A stretch of 64,000 nucleotides of DNA, from positions 2,914,001-2,978,000 of the forward strand of contig JBANDB010000009.1 in NCBI GenBank assembly GCA_037576215.1. Reading direction: 5' to 3'. Below, one piece after another: positions 22,526 to 33,297 of the stretch (within the stretch, counting starts at the first letter, position 1; the number at the start of each line of letters is the position of its first letter). A program made the position numbers and the translations under genes. This DNA comes from Armillaria gallica (lineage: Eukaryota > Basidiomycota > Agaricomycetes > Agaricales > Physalacriaceae). Under the pieces are notes generated by a model. The model was not told the DNA's origin and made no database searches. It saw only the letters and a program-made list of their open reading frames with translations.

Positions 22526-23814
22526 AATGGCAACGAATCTCTACGAAGTCCTCGATTTGCATCGCAATGCAACCCCGGAAGAAAGTAAGATTCCTCTCCA
22601 TGCTCGTATCTTCATATAGTACTCACAGAATACCGTAACCTAATTAGTTCGCAAGGCATACAAGAAGAAGGCCTTGAAGACACATCCGGACCGACTTTCT
22701 CCCGACGCAACACCTGCTGAAAGGCAGCACTCTGCAGAGAACTTCCGCCAGGTATGTGCTGAACATACCCCATACCACAGCTGCTAACTGGTACAACAGG
22801 TGAACAACGCCTACGAGGTTCTTATTGATGCCGAGAAACGAAGAGTATGCATGTTTTGCGTCTGCTTGCTGTGCAGAGTTGACCTCATGGCATGCGCAGG
22901 TCTTTGATTTACATGGCTCTTACCCGCCCCCGGAGGTTCCGCCTCCTCCCCCACCAAGGACAAACTATGACGGATTTAGATCCCAGCCCCGCTATCGCTC
23001 GTCATCTCCATCCCCTTACGAGGAACCGGGAATTCCTGATCCATTTGTGTTCACCGATCCCTTTGTTCTCTTCGACAACTTCTTTAATACCCAACCCCAC
23101 CATCATCCACACGATTATGCGCCTCGGCGAAGTTTTACAGATGATTCATTTTTTGATGACGACCCATTCGTTTCCCGTCGTCGTAATGGTATCAACATCC
23201 TGTTGTCTGGCATGGGTGGTGGTCTTTTCTCGATGGGAAGATCCATGCAGCAGCATGCCCTCTCACGCCCTGCACATGAAGCCTCGAGGGCGTCACGTTT
23301 CTCTTTACATGGTGGAGGTCAACGGCGCTGGACAAGCGAGAGTACTGTGACACAGACCATTAATGGTGTAACCCACAGTCGACGCAAGCGAAGAGACTGG
23401 GATGTGGGTTAATTTCTCTAATCATTTCGAATTCTATGTTTATGGTCTTCTTTAATTCTAGGGTAATGAACACGTTACTATATCATATCCTGATGGAAGG
23501 ACAATTTACACGCTCAATGGTGTCGAGCAACCCCAGCCGCAAGCTATCGAATCTTCTCGTGGTTATATTGCGCCTTCGCACCCAGGTAGTGTTCCACCTC
23601 CGCCTGTTCTCCAATCTACCATGCCTCCGCCGCCGCCGTACGCAACTCATCCTAATTCCTATCATAACCCTGGTCAGTACTTAGCATGAGATGTCTTCAC
23701 GATTTGACGTTGACGCGGGCAGAAATGAACGCCGGGCCCTCTGCTCCTGTTCCAGACCCAACCTACTCGGACGGTCATGAAACTGCGCGCACACGTTGGC
23801 GCCACGGTGGTTAA
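22526..23814 (+). CDS. J-domain (DnaJ/Hsp40) co-chaperone
   Basis: Six exons: 22526-22584, 22648-22751, 22800-22844, 22900-23403, 23462-23672 and 23723-23814. The J domain is at the N-terminus: MATNLYEVLDLHRNATPEE, IRKAYKKKALKTHPDRLSP with the essential HPD, then FRQVNNAYEVLIDAEKRRVFD. Next come a proline-rich linker, a Phe/Asp-rich region (DPFVLFDNFFN), and a Gly/Met segment (LLSGMGGGLFSMG). A TQTINGVTHSRRKRRDWDGN segment followed by HVTISYPDGRTIYTLNG resembles the C-terminal region of DNAJB6-type proteins. The tail is Pro-rich. It should stimulate Hsp70 ATPase; the client is unknown. There is no membrane segment or zinc-finger domain. It is divergent from IPI3. Confidence 0.85.
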
Positions 23815-24363
23815 AGATGGCGTCTAGACTTCTTTTATCCTGTAGTACACCCGTTGAACTTGCTCTTCGTTATATACACGATCGATGGAATGTTTGAATA
23901 TGTTACCTAGCTACTGCTCGCTTCTTATCACGACTAACCAACCTACACTCTTTCTGGATTTGCTTTTCACTGTACTTATGAAATGTCTGTCTTTGTATGC
24001 TATTCATAGTTGATGAGAATATATAATGTACCCCCATAATATTTGATGTAGCGAGTGTGTAGATAATCGAATAGTAACGTACAGGCGGCGCGAAGCAGGT
24101 TTGATATACATTGAAGCCATGGTGTCCATTGCGAGCTGTGGGGCGCCCAAACGCCGATGGAATGGGGATCCAGACCCATGATTACGCTTCAATAGTGAAT
24201 AAGGAGTGACCAGGGAGCAAAGCTCCAAAACGACGAGGACTGCATTTAAAATACAATGTAAGTGCGTAAATATATGACAAAAACAAGAGAGATAGCGTTA
24301 GGAAAAAAACCGAGAGCAAACCAAAAACCCAGCGAAAGTAAGTAAATAATGGATACGGATGGG
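23815..24363. other. Intergenic between converging genes
   Basis: This 0.55 kb contains the 3' ends of the J-protein gene and the adaptor gene. It is AT-rich and has no convincing coding frame. Confidence 0.5.
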
Positions 24364-26808
24364 TCAAATTACTGCCGTCGTGCTCCGTTGTTGGACTGGG
24401 GGAAATGCAGACGACATTGGCGATGGTTGACCGTTGGTATCGTCCAATGATACGGGAGCAGGCGCATTAGTGCTTGGTGTGGGGGGCTGCTGAGGACCAT
24501 TGGTTGCAACCTTCCCTATGAACCATGACTAGAATGACGAAAGATTAATACGGAATTCATCGGGAGATGAGCCAGATGAAAACTAACCGGCACCCAGCCA
24601 CGATCACCTCCTTCTTCTTTGACAGCCTAACATAAAGTTAGTGGCGCGTCGCCAAAGAAATGTAGTGCTACATACGTAAGACCAATGGTTATATCGCTTG
24701 AAAACGCGCAAAGCGTCGTCTTTTGCCAAGTCCAGTTCCTCTTCTCCCTTCTTCTTGTAGTCCATTAACGCGACTCCCGGGAAACTCGTCGAAATAATGC
24801 TCAACGGGAGAATGGGCGTCTTCGATACCGGCGTCGATGGTGGCGAACCGCTAACGATAGCTGTACTGCTTTTGGCGGCCGTAGCCTCTGCGATAGCGGA
24901 AGCCACGGGAACATTAGTTTCCAGCAGACACCCTGCAGGTACCCATCCTTGCTTGACAATATCCGTGTCTACGATCCCAGAACCTGTGGGATCGCGTTGC
25001 ACGACCCACCAGCCTCGAGCTCGTGAGAGTATAACGAAGGTGTCACCGCTAGATCGTACATGTTAGTAAGGAATGGATAGAAGGATACGAGACCGTAATA
25101 TTTACACAACGACATCAAATTCGTCTTCTTGTTCTGCCATGTAGGGATATATCGCTACTGCATACGATACTCCAGACGAAGCGACTGGCAGTTCCCGTCC
25201 ACTATGAAGTTGCTCTGTTGGCGCCTTAACACCATCATGTCCATTTGAACTGGCTACGATGGTTGTTCCGGTCATCGCTGAATTCGTTGATTGTAGTGTG
25301 TTCTGTGTGGTAGCCGATCCTGGTGCTAATGCATCCTCGCCAAGTCTTGGGTCCACAGATGGTGAGGCGACGCCAAGTTCCGGCCATCCTGGCTGAGGGC
25401 TCAAACCGCTCAAACCGGTAGGCAGTGGAGCAGGCGCTGAAAGATCTTGTACCTCAAGCTTCGGTGGCCGTGTTATTGGACGTGAAGGCTTCCCGTGACT
25501 GGGTCCGGTGGCTGTTCCGTCATTGGACATAACCGAGGAGGCTTTCCGAGCAGCATGCTTTTGTTGAGCAACCACTATCGGTGAACGGATATCTTTGATG
25601 TGTTTCAACATAAAAACGGGGTTTTTCTTGCCCTCCTTCAACTTTTGGAAGAGAAGCAAGGGTTTTTCGTCGTAGCTGAGACAGCGTTCTATCCTATTGC
25701 CTATGAACGGATCAACATCAAATGAAATGTGGGAAAGGCTGTGGACGTACCTGCGGACCCGAAACATATGAACATAGCATAGTTTTCCCAGTTATCGTTA
25801 TTGATGCGGTATTTCTTCAATGCGGCCGGAAGGACCTTCCATGTTGGATCGTCTAGACTGACTTTGAAGCTCTTCAAATTGTCCGAACTCTCTTGCCGTA
25901 ACGGCTTCGTCACAGATTGGCTCGGATTAGGGGACTCGGAGGAGGAACCTGACCGCGACTTCTCCGGTGCTGAGGAAGTGGAAGGGGCTGGTTGTGGCGG
26001 CTGACCGTTCGAACGAGTATACGGAGCTATATCATGTTCGAGTTGCTGCGGGGATGAGTGGGGAGTGTCAAGGTCGGCCTTGGTTGGCGACTTGGCAGGT
26101 TTGACATATTGAGCCCATTTAAATGAAGGCTGACGACGTAGTGGGCTATTATCATCTTGAGGAATCTGCGAAATTATGGGAGGCTGCTATAGAGAACGGC
26201 CGACATAGAACGTACCGATCGCGTTATTGACCCTCTGAAATTATTGTAGTCGTCAAGGAATGATTGCAAAGTGATGTTGATATTTCGATTCTCTTCTTCC
26301 AAAATACGCAATCTTTCGGCTGTAAAATGGAAGCTCAGATTATAACGAGTATCTGGGAGAATGGTGGCGGTCTCACCCTGATCCCTAACAGTGGCATGGA
26401 GTTTCTCTACCGTCGCATCTCCTAAGCGCTCTGGGGCCTCAGCTAATGAACATCATGAGGAAGTCTGATAAGGAAAGGTAGATGGGCGGACGGACAAGGC
26501 GGTACGTAGTCATCGGCTTCTAACGGAACATTATGGGCAAGTTTTATCATGTACACGGCTTTAAGAATAGCCAGACGCTGTCCGACGGTGGCAATTCCAA
26601 TGTTCTTGAGGGTTTCGGCGTCGACCATGCAAAGGACATCACCGGATATTCTGTGTTCTGTGAGAGACTGTTAGAGCGGTCACCACCAATGCCAACGATA
26701 CACACCTTTAATTTGACTTTCATACTGCGGGTAGCCGAGATTTGTTAGCCAGTTGTGTACGTCGTTCTCGTCCCAATCGACAATGTTGCGCTCAGCTTGG
26801 CTGTCCAT
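24364..26808 (-). CDS. Ubc2/Ste50-like MAP-kinase pathway adaptor (SAM, RA, two SH3 domains)
   Basis: The start at 26808 gives DWDENDVHNWLTNLGYPQYE, then ISGDVLCMVDAETLKNIGI and VGQRLAILKAVYMIKLAH: a SAM domain at about residues 8-75. A coiled coil follows (ERLRILEEENRNINITLQSF). A Ser/Pro-rich linker leads to a Ras-association domain (SFKVSLDDPTWKVLPAALKK, RINNDNWENYAMFICFG, then ERCLSYDEKPLLLFQKLKEG). The first SH3 reads AIYPYMAEQEDEFDVVVGDT, ARGWWVVQRD and GWVPAGCLLE. The second SH3 reads GVALMDYKKKGEEELDLAKD, VFKRYNHWSYAVKEEGGDRG and WVPSWFIGKV. SAM plus RA matches Ste50; two added C-terminal SH3 domains match the basidiomycete form known from Ustilago Ubc2. It links Ras/Cdc42 input to the Ste11-type MAPKKK in mating and filamentation signalling. 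No break was seen. Confidence 0.88.
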
Positions 26809-26948
26809 GGTGGTGGGGAGAGAAGCAGAGGATCCTGCACTGCAAAATGTCATGCACGTGATGACCCGTTTTGAATTTCAAACTGCGTCCGGGCCTGGTC
26901 CTTCCCTGTCATTTGATGGTCTGCCTCCATCGTGTTCAACATTGTTGA
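26809..26948. promoter_or_regulatory. Bidirectional promoter, adaptor / proline-rich gene
   Basis: Only 140 bp separate the two divergent start codons. Confidence 0.55.
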
Positions 26949-29743
26949 ATGGACAATCCCTGGGCAAATGCTTGGGGAGACGATACGCGACCTCATCAAT
27001 CCTCATCACCTACTACATCCTGGTCTGTTCCAGCCACTTTGAACAATGATCACGAAGAAGCCGATATTGGTATTCCTTCCTGGTCATCCAACGCCCTGCA
27101 ATGGACGGAGCCGACGACCTCATTGTGGGGAGAGAAGTCGAATAGCGAGCCTACGGTGGCCAACATTGACCATGATATGCACATAGAATCAACGGCCGAG
27201 CCGGACGTGGGATTGTCCACGGAGGACGTACCTTCACTGCCTGACTCGCCTCAAGACCTCCTGTTGGGTCGGAAGAGCTGGAAATTAGCGTTTTTACTCC
27301 ACCATCACTGACACTGCCATCCTTTCGCGACGAGAGTACTGAAGACTCCCGGCCAGAATCACGACCTGGCAGTCCAGATGCCTTTGGCACTTTCGAGACT
27401 GGCTTTCGTATGAATAATGTAGAGGCGGATCCCTGGACACCGTCCAAACCATCCTTTTCCGATCTATCCGATTCAGCTTCAACTTCTTGGGAGACCAACT
27501 GGGCCCCGGCAGACAGCAGTTCTGATACGGAACGTGTTGACGAATGGGAGGCTGCAAAGCAGGAGAAAGCAAGGCGAGATTTGCATGTTGTACGTCTCTT
27601 TTGTTCAGCCTTGCGCGGCTCGTCTTAAAATGATGCAGCCTCCAGAATTGTTGGCATCTATTGTAGAGCGATTCGAACAATTGTCTCATGACCTGTGGCC
27701 TGATGATCCACCGCCGGATAGCAAGGACGAAGCTAAGCTTCAATCCGTTGAGGATATGCAGGAACTGTGGGTTCCTATTCTCTCTCAAGACATCTCGGCA
27801 CTAATCACTGTGTGAAAAGTTCTTCGGTCATTCACAAATTTGTGCCCGACAACCTCACAATTCCGCCTCATGCCGACTTTTCCAAGACGTTCATATCCAA
27901 GAAAACGGCAGAAACTCTAAAGTTCACTAGACATGCCCCCATGGTACGGCTCAGTCCTCTGGCCCGTTACGCGGCGTCAAAAGGTTCCACGGCCTGGGAG
28001 GCTTCTGTCAAGGCCCGGCCTGAGTTGTCACAGGATGATTTGGTTCCCGCGGGGTGGCGAGTGGTACCGAAGGAAAAGGATGTTACCCCACCAGTGATAG
28101 ACACGAAGCAGAGATCCGCAGGAGGTTTATTATCCTTTTTCGGTCGTAGATCTATGACCCCACCTGTTACAGACAAGCCAGTTTCTCCAGTGGCCAAGCC
28201 TAGTGCGGGCCCGTCTGCATCTCCAAGGCCCAGTCTTGATACGCACAGGACATCCTTTTCTTCTTCGTCCCCTGTAGTTTCATCACCTTTATCACCAACC
28301 GCATCTGCAGGCCCTTCAAGCGTTTTGCCGCCACCGCCTGAACGCGAACCTACACCACCTCCTCCATCAGCCGTTTCTCGATTCTTAACCCGGTTTTCCA
28401 GAACTAAGTCATCTACAACAAGTCCTCGCAATTCCATTGCATTATCATCAAATGATCTAGAATTCTTGTCTGACATTGTGCCTAGTGCGAGCAACGATGT
28501 AGATTCTTTTTCACTTTCAGACATGGTCGAGTCTCCCCCTCTACCTGAAAAACTTCCACCTTCGCTAGCTCCGCCACCAAAGAATCACTTGGCTAACGGT
28601 GTTCCTAAGCCGAACACCATCTTTCAAGATAACCCATCACCTCTGTTGGGCATCTCATCTCTGTCCCCTTCTCGCCCTCTCCCGGCACCTCTACAGACAT
28701 CCTCCTTAATGGACGCCATGATGTTCGTGCCTTCAGTGCCAGAACCGGTGAAGAGCTCACAATCAGCGTCTTCCCGAAACATGACCCCCGTTTCTAAGCC
28801 AATGCCTTCTCCAACTTTGCGCAGCACCCCTGGCCCATTTCAACCCTCCAAACGAATACCTACGGCCATAATGACTTCCAATCCTACCATGCAGTCTGCA
28901 GTCTCACCATCCTCCTTCACTATTCCGCCGCCTCCTACGTCACGTCAGCAGACGCCAGTTCCCAGCCCACCGCCTGCAGCTCCAACAGTACCCATACACA
29001 ATCCGGTGCCTCGAAATGCTACCGCACAATTGTCGCTGTTCGATGACGAAGAGTTTTCTGATTTCCATACGATCCCAACACACGGCAATGGAACTGCGTC
29101 GTCTGCATATGCTGACGCAAGCTTTTCATCTTTCTCATCAGAGCAAAGCCTCTTCTCTTCCACAAACAGCGACAGTCCGTATAAGGCGGACGGCTTTGAT
29201 GAATTTGATGACTTCGTGCAACCCACGTTACGTACACCATCTCCACCCGCTGTACCCGCGAAAACATCCGCTCGTCCTCCCAAAATCACATTGGCTTCGA
29301 ACTTGCCCGTTGGGTCTCCACCCCGGTTGTCTGCGCAGCTTCCTCCTCCTCCGAAGCGAAAGGTCAATCGATCAGAGCATCAGCGAACGCTCAGCTTGAT
29401 GGAAAGTGCTGCTGCTCATGGGAAGTGGCCTTCACCACCTTCACCCCTTCCTCCCCCCTTGGAGCCTCCACCTGGCGGTGTGAAAAAGTCAGTTCAGCTG
29501 GATATTTTTGGTGGGGATGAGAGCATATCATCGCCGATGCAACAAGCCCAGATGAATGCTCTTGGTGCGCTAACTGTATCGCAATCATCTCCTGCAATAC
29601 TTGCGCCGGTGCCTGCATCTGGGCCTATGTTACGGCCACCACAAAACCACGTCCACATGCCTTTCCAGACCTCAAATAAAGCAGTCTCGACGAAGACGGG
29701 AGGTTTGTCGGCTCAGGATTTGTCATTTTTTGAGGGGCTGTAG
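26949..29743 (+). CDS. Large Pro/Ser-rich protein with acidic-Phe motifs, possible clathrin-adaptor accessory factor
   Basis: The start MDNPWANAWGDD is at 26949. Later conserved-looking blocks are PPELLASIVERFEQLSHDLW, DFSKTFISKKTAETLKFTRH, APMVRLSPLARYAASKGSTA and VPAGWRVVPKEK. Then come some 500 disordered residues rich in Pro and Ser. Repeated acidic-aromatic motifs (DDEEFSDFHT, DEFDDFVQ, and the C-terminal DLSFFEGL) resemble AP-1 gamma-ear/GAE-binding peptides of aftiphilin-type proteins. The function is inference only. Exon borders are uncertain. The frame changes near 27,255 could be a 50-nt intron (gtacct from about 27,228) or a lost base. One intron is clear (gttgta...atgcag, about 27,590-27,640). 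A second frame change near 27,790 is unexplained by canonical splicing. The long final exon (from about 27,800 to 29743) is fully open. Confidence 0.65.
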
Positions 29744-29971
29744 CTTCCATTGTATCACGAGGCTTTTGGATATACTTGTAATTTACATAAATTGTTTTGT
29801 TAATACGCATGTTTTGCTAGCTGCTTTCTCTTCTACGACGTTTGCTATTGACGGGCCCTAAAGATGTGACGGGTGAATATGAATAGTGTAGAATCCATTC
29901 AAGTCAGAACTAAGATAATATCATCGTCACGTATCCATTAAAGGTAAACTAAATTTCTCATGTCGCAGTGT
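29744..29971. other. Spacer between converging genes
   Basis: This is the shared 3' region of the proline-rich gene and the P450. No gene is seen. Confidence 0.4.
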
Positions 29972-32630
29972 TCATGTGGCCGCTTCAAATTCGTTGTCTT
30001 TGGCCTCCTCCATTCTGACCCACATCCCAGCCTATCAGGTGAGGTCAGTAACGGAAGGGAGTCACAGAAGAGTTGCTAATGCATACCTTAGCGTACATTG
30101 TCAGGTGTAATCCAAACATTATCTTATCCCTGCCTTTAGTCGTTCCAGAAGACTTTACCCAACTGGCCGGCGGAGTGCCCTCGGCTGGCTGAGCGTCCAT
30201 GGCAAGACTGAAAGAAGAGAACGTCTGCAGGAGTCGAATAAGGTAATACGAGGCTTCATTATAAGCGAACTAATAAGAAAGTAAGTTTCTTTGAATGCCT
30301 GCCACACAAAGCAAGCACTCTTACTTGTTGGCCCAAGCATATTCTTGGACCCGCATTGAAGGGGACGAAAATAAAAGGGTTCGGAGTCAAGTACTGGTGT
30401 AGACGGCTATCGAGGAAACGGTCCGGATCAAATTCGAGAGCTGGATGTAGTTGACACTAGAATCAGTAAAGCTAAGCTGAAAGATAGCTAATAACGTACC
30501 GTCCGGACCCCACAGGTCCGTCCGTCGATGCATTAAGAATACAGAATACACTACCCTATAGCAGGACATTAAAACAATTTATGAAGTAACACTGACAGGA
30601 CTGACCTCGTGTCTTTCGGAACGTAGTATGGTGCGTGCCCTTTGTTCGGAAGAGTGGTAGCTACCTTTGCGGTTCTAGGACATAAACATGTTATCAAAGG
30701 AAATCAGGAAGGCTTGGCAAGCGCCTCTTACCGAGAATTTCCCGGGCTTAATTTTTTGAGGTGGTCAGCCGCTTTCAGATCAAAGAGATAGTGTCACATA
30801 CACAGGCGGATACAGCCGCAAAGTTTCTACAACACACATCCGATGAGTAGATGAAACAAGGATTGATAATTTAGTAGCGCACCGTTTAAAAATGCTCGTA
30901 AATATTTCATGTCGCGAATATCCTCGTACGTTGGTCGTCGCGCACCAACTTTTGTCAGTATCTCTGAACGCAGACGAGCAGCCATATCTGGATGTTCACA
31001 CATCATATATACTGCAAAGGTTAGAAGGGAAGCGGTCTGCATCGTGGTTTCCGATAAGTTAAATGAAAATGGAGCTAGTATCGGTCAACTCACCGTGTCT
31101 CTTCCGGCCACAAGGATGTTCAGAAGCTCGTCTTGGATGTCTTTAGTATCTAGAGCAATATCGACAATTAGCACGCGTTTGATGAGCAGGAATTCACACA
31201 TACTGTCTGTATTTTCCACAAGACGGTCCAACAGGGACATATTCTCCCCGACGTCTTTCTCTGAACCGGACGTCTTGACGCCCTTTGCCTTCTTCTCAAG
31301 AGCTTCGGCCAGCATGGGTTGGACGAATTCGTCAACAACCTTTCGCGATGGCTTAACAGCATCTGCCCAGAATTCACGGAGTGGCCAAGTCCGTCCTCCC
31401 TGGAGTCGAACAGCACTCCGCTCTTGTCCTTTGGCAAATGCCTTAACGAACGCATTCGAAGGATGGTTGACGAAATGGGGATGATCTGCCAGAGGAGAAC
31501 CGGCTGGATAAGGTAGACCAGCGGACATCGAATTGACATCCTTTCCGAATAGATATTCAGTAGCTGAATCCAACGTAAATCGGGCTACGACATCCTGCAA
31601 AGCATGTTTACCCCACGTTCGCCAATATGACTTAAGACCCACCTGGAAGTCGACCGGATAGCCTTCCCTCAACCTAGTTTTGATTTGGGCAATTGTACCT
31701 GCAGCATGTCGCTCAAAGTTGTCGAAGTCACTGATGCGGTCTTTATTGAAGAGCGGTCTTGTCATGTTCCGGTGAAACCTGATTGGAATGTTCAACACAA
31801 GCTAATGGATCGAGGAACGCCTGAAGCATGCTCACTTCCACATGTCACCTGTTACAGCCATCACTCAGATTTCGTTTGTGGCGTTTATTATTGAATATTC
31901 TTACCGTCAGAGTTAAAAACACCTGCACCAAGAAGAGACTCAAACATGGCATAGGTGCCGGGACCTATATTATTTGTCAGATCACGACGCTATATGAGTA
32001 GCTTTGATAAGACCTTTCTGGAAGTCTTGAAATTGGGTAGCTAGGATGGCCTGATAATGCAAATGAGATGGTTAACATTGTAGAGTCTTTTGGTATTTAC
32101 CTTGACATGCGAAGGTTCCAGCGTGACCATCTTATGCGAAGGTAAGAATGGGGTTTGCTGAAAAACCCAGGTACCATAAATCACTCACTCGCGTCTCGCC
32201 AAATATGCTGAAAGAGAAGGTGTTTCCATACTCCTCACTCCATTTCTGGAACCGTTCAGCTAATACACTGTTTGTCAGTCATCAGCAACACCCTCACTCG
32301 GCGATTCAACGAACCGGGATATCCGTTTTTAAAACTGTGGAGCATGCTCCGTACAATAGAAAGACTAGTCTCCTGAATGGAGGGCATCATGATGGCGCCC
32401 TTGGCAGCAGCATCCCGAAGTGTGAAAATTCTGGAGAGCAGGTTCCAGACGATACCGATGATCAGTTGAGACAAGAAAGGAGCGACCAAGTAAAGCCATG
32501 GCGGAAGAATGACTTCGAACCGTTGTAGTCCAGCTTGGAGAGCCCAGAAAGCTGAACAAGGCAGAATTAGGACGGTGGTGATAGTCCTGAACAGATACAC
32601 GATCCCCGGGGTGGGTTGGAAGATAGCCAT
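29972..32630 (-). CDS. Cytochrome P450 monooxygenase, CYP63-like
   Basis: The ATG is at 32630, and the stop at 29972-29974 ends NEFEAAT. The N-terminus has two hydrophobic segments ([39 protein letters not shown]), so it is membrane-anchored in the ER. Then come [33 protein letters not shown] (helix C region), [30 protein letters not shown] (helix I AGRDT), [35 protein letters not shown] (ExxR-type K helix) and the haem loop [20 protein letters not shown] with its Cys. The gene is very intron-rich and includes a 13-nt exon (31836-31848) encoding DMW between NSDG and KFHR. CYP63-type enzymes of wood-decay fungi oxidise alkanes, fatty acids and xenobiotics; the exact substrate is unknown. All core motifs are present. 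Confidence 0.9.
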
Positions 32631-33297
32631 GGACACCCACTGAAGTAAGGTAAAGAGAACCTGCTACTTATAGCCGCGGGGTCTATGATGCAATCGGCAC
32701 CAACATGAGTGTTCCCAGGTCCATGTGGCTGACAAGAAAGTACATGTAGTCCGAGGTACACCTAACGTGATGGGCGTTCGGTTGTGATATCGCCGGAACC
32801 GTGCTTCCGTCCAGGTTGTGGGAACATATCTAGGGTTGCGCCGCTGAAAAAGACAGGCAGAACAAACCACCCGATGGCGACGCGTGGCCCTTTAATTCCG
32901 CCAGATGGATTTTTAGACGGCGCTACTGTTTCCCGATGCGGGATAGCCAATATTATGTCTTTACACATCGGTGCTGAGAGAAACGGCAGTCGGACGTTGT
33001 TGGCAAGTGAGTCTGGATCGAAGATTGATACCTACCGGCTGCACATTGTGGCAGATCTCTCAGGTCGGATGACCTGGCTCAGTTTTTATCCAATCTGGTC
33101 CTATCATCATGATTGTCATCGAATCAAGATATCTACTACCGACTCGGACTTCCGATTCCCCTTGACCAAACTAACCAGTAGTCCAAGCGCTTGTGCGAGC
33201 ATAGCAAAGGCTGCTGGAGAAACTCCTGCGTCACTTCTCGGCAGGATGCTTCATATCGGCGAAGGCCTTCCGACCCAGGCTCAAGGGACTAGCGTCT
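32631..33297. other. Intergenic, upstream of the P450
   Basis: This 0.67 kb lies between the P450 start and the 3' end of the Mus7-like gene. Overlapping open frames on both strands (32784-33305 +, 32567-32968 -) show no domain I recognise. A small spliced gene cannot be excluded. Confidence 0.4.

Noticed and set aside
19000..33000. LPMO, P450 and neighbouring genes as a secondary-metabolite cluster.
   Set aside because: There is no polyketide synthase, peptide synthetase, terpene synthase or transporter, and the intervening genes are housekeeping or signalling.
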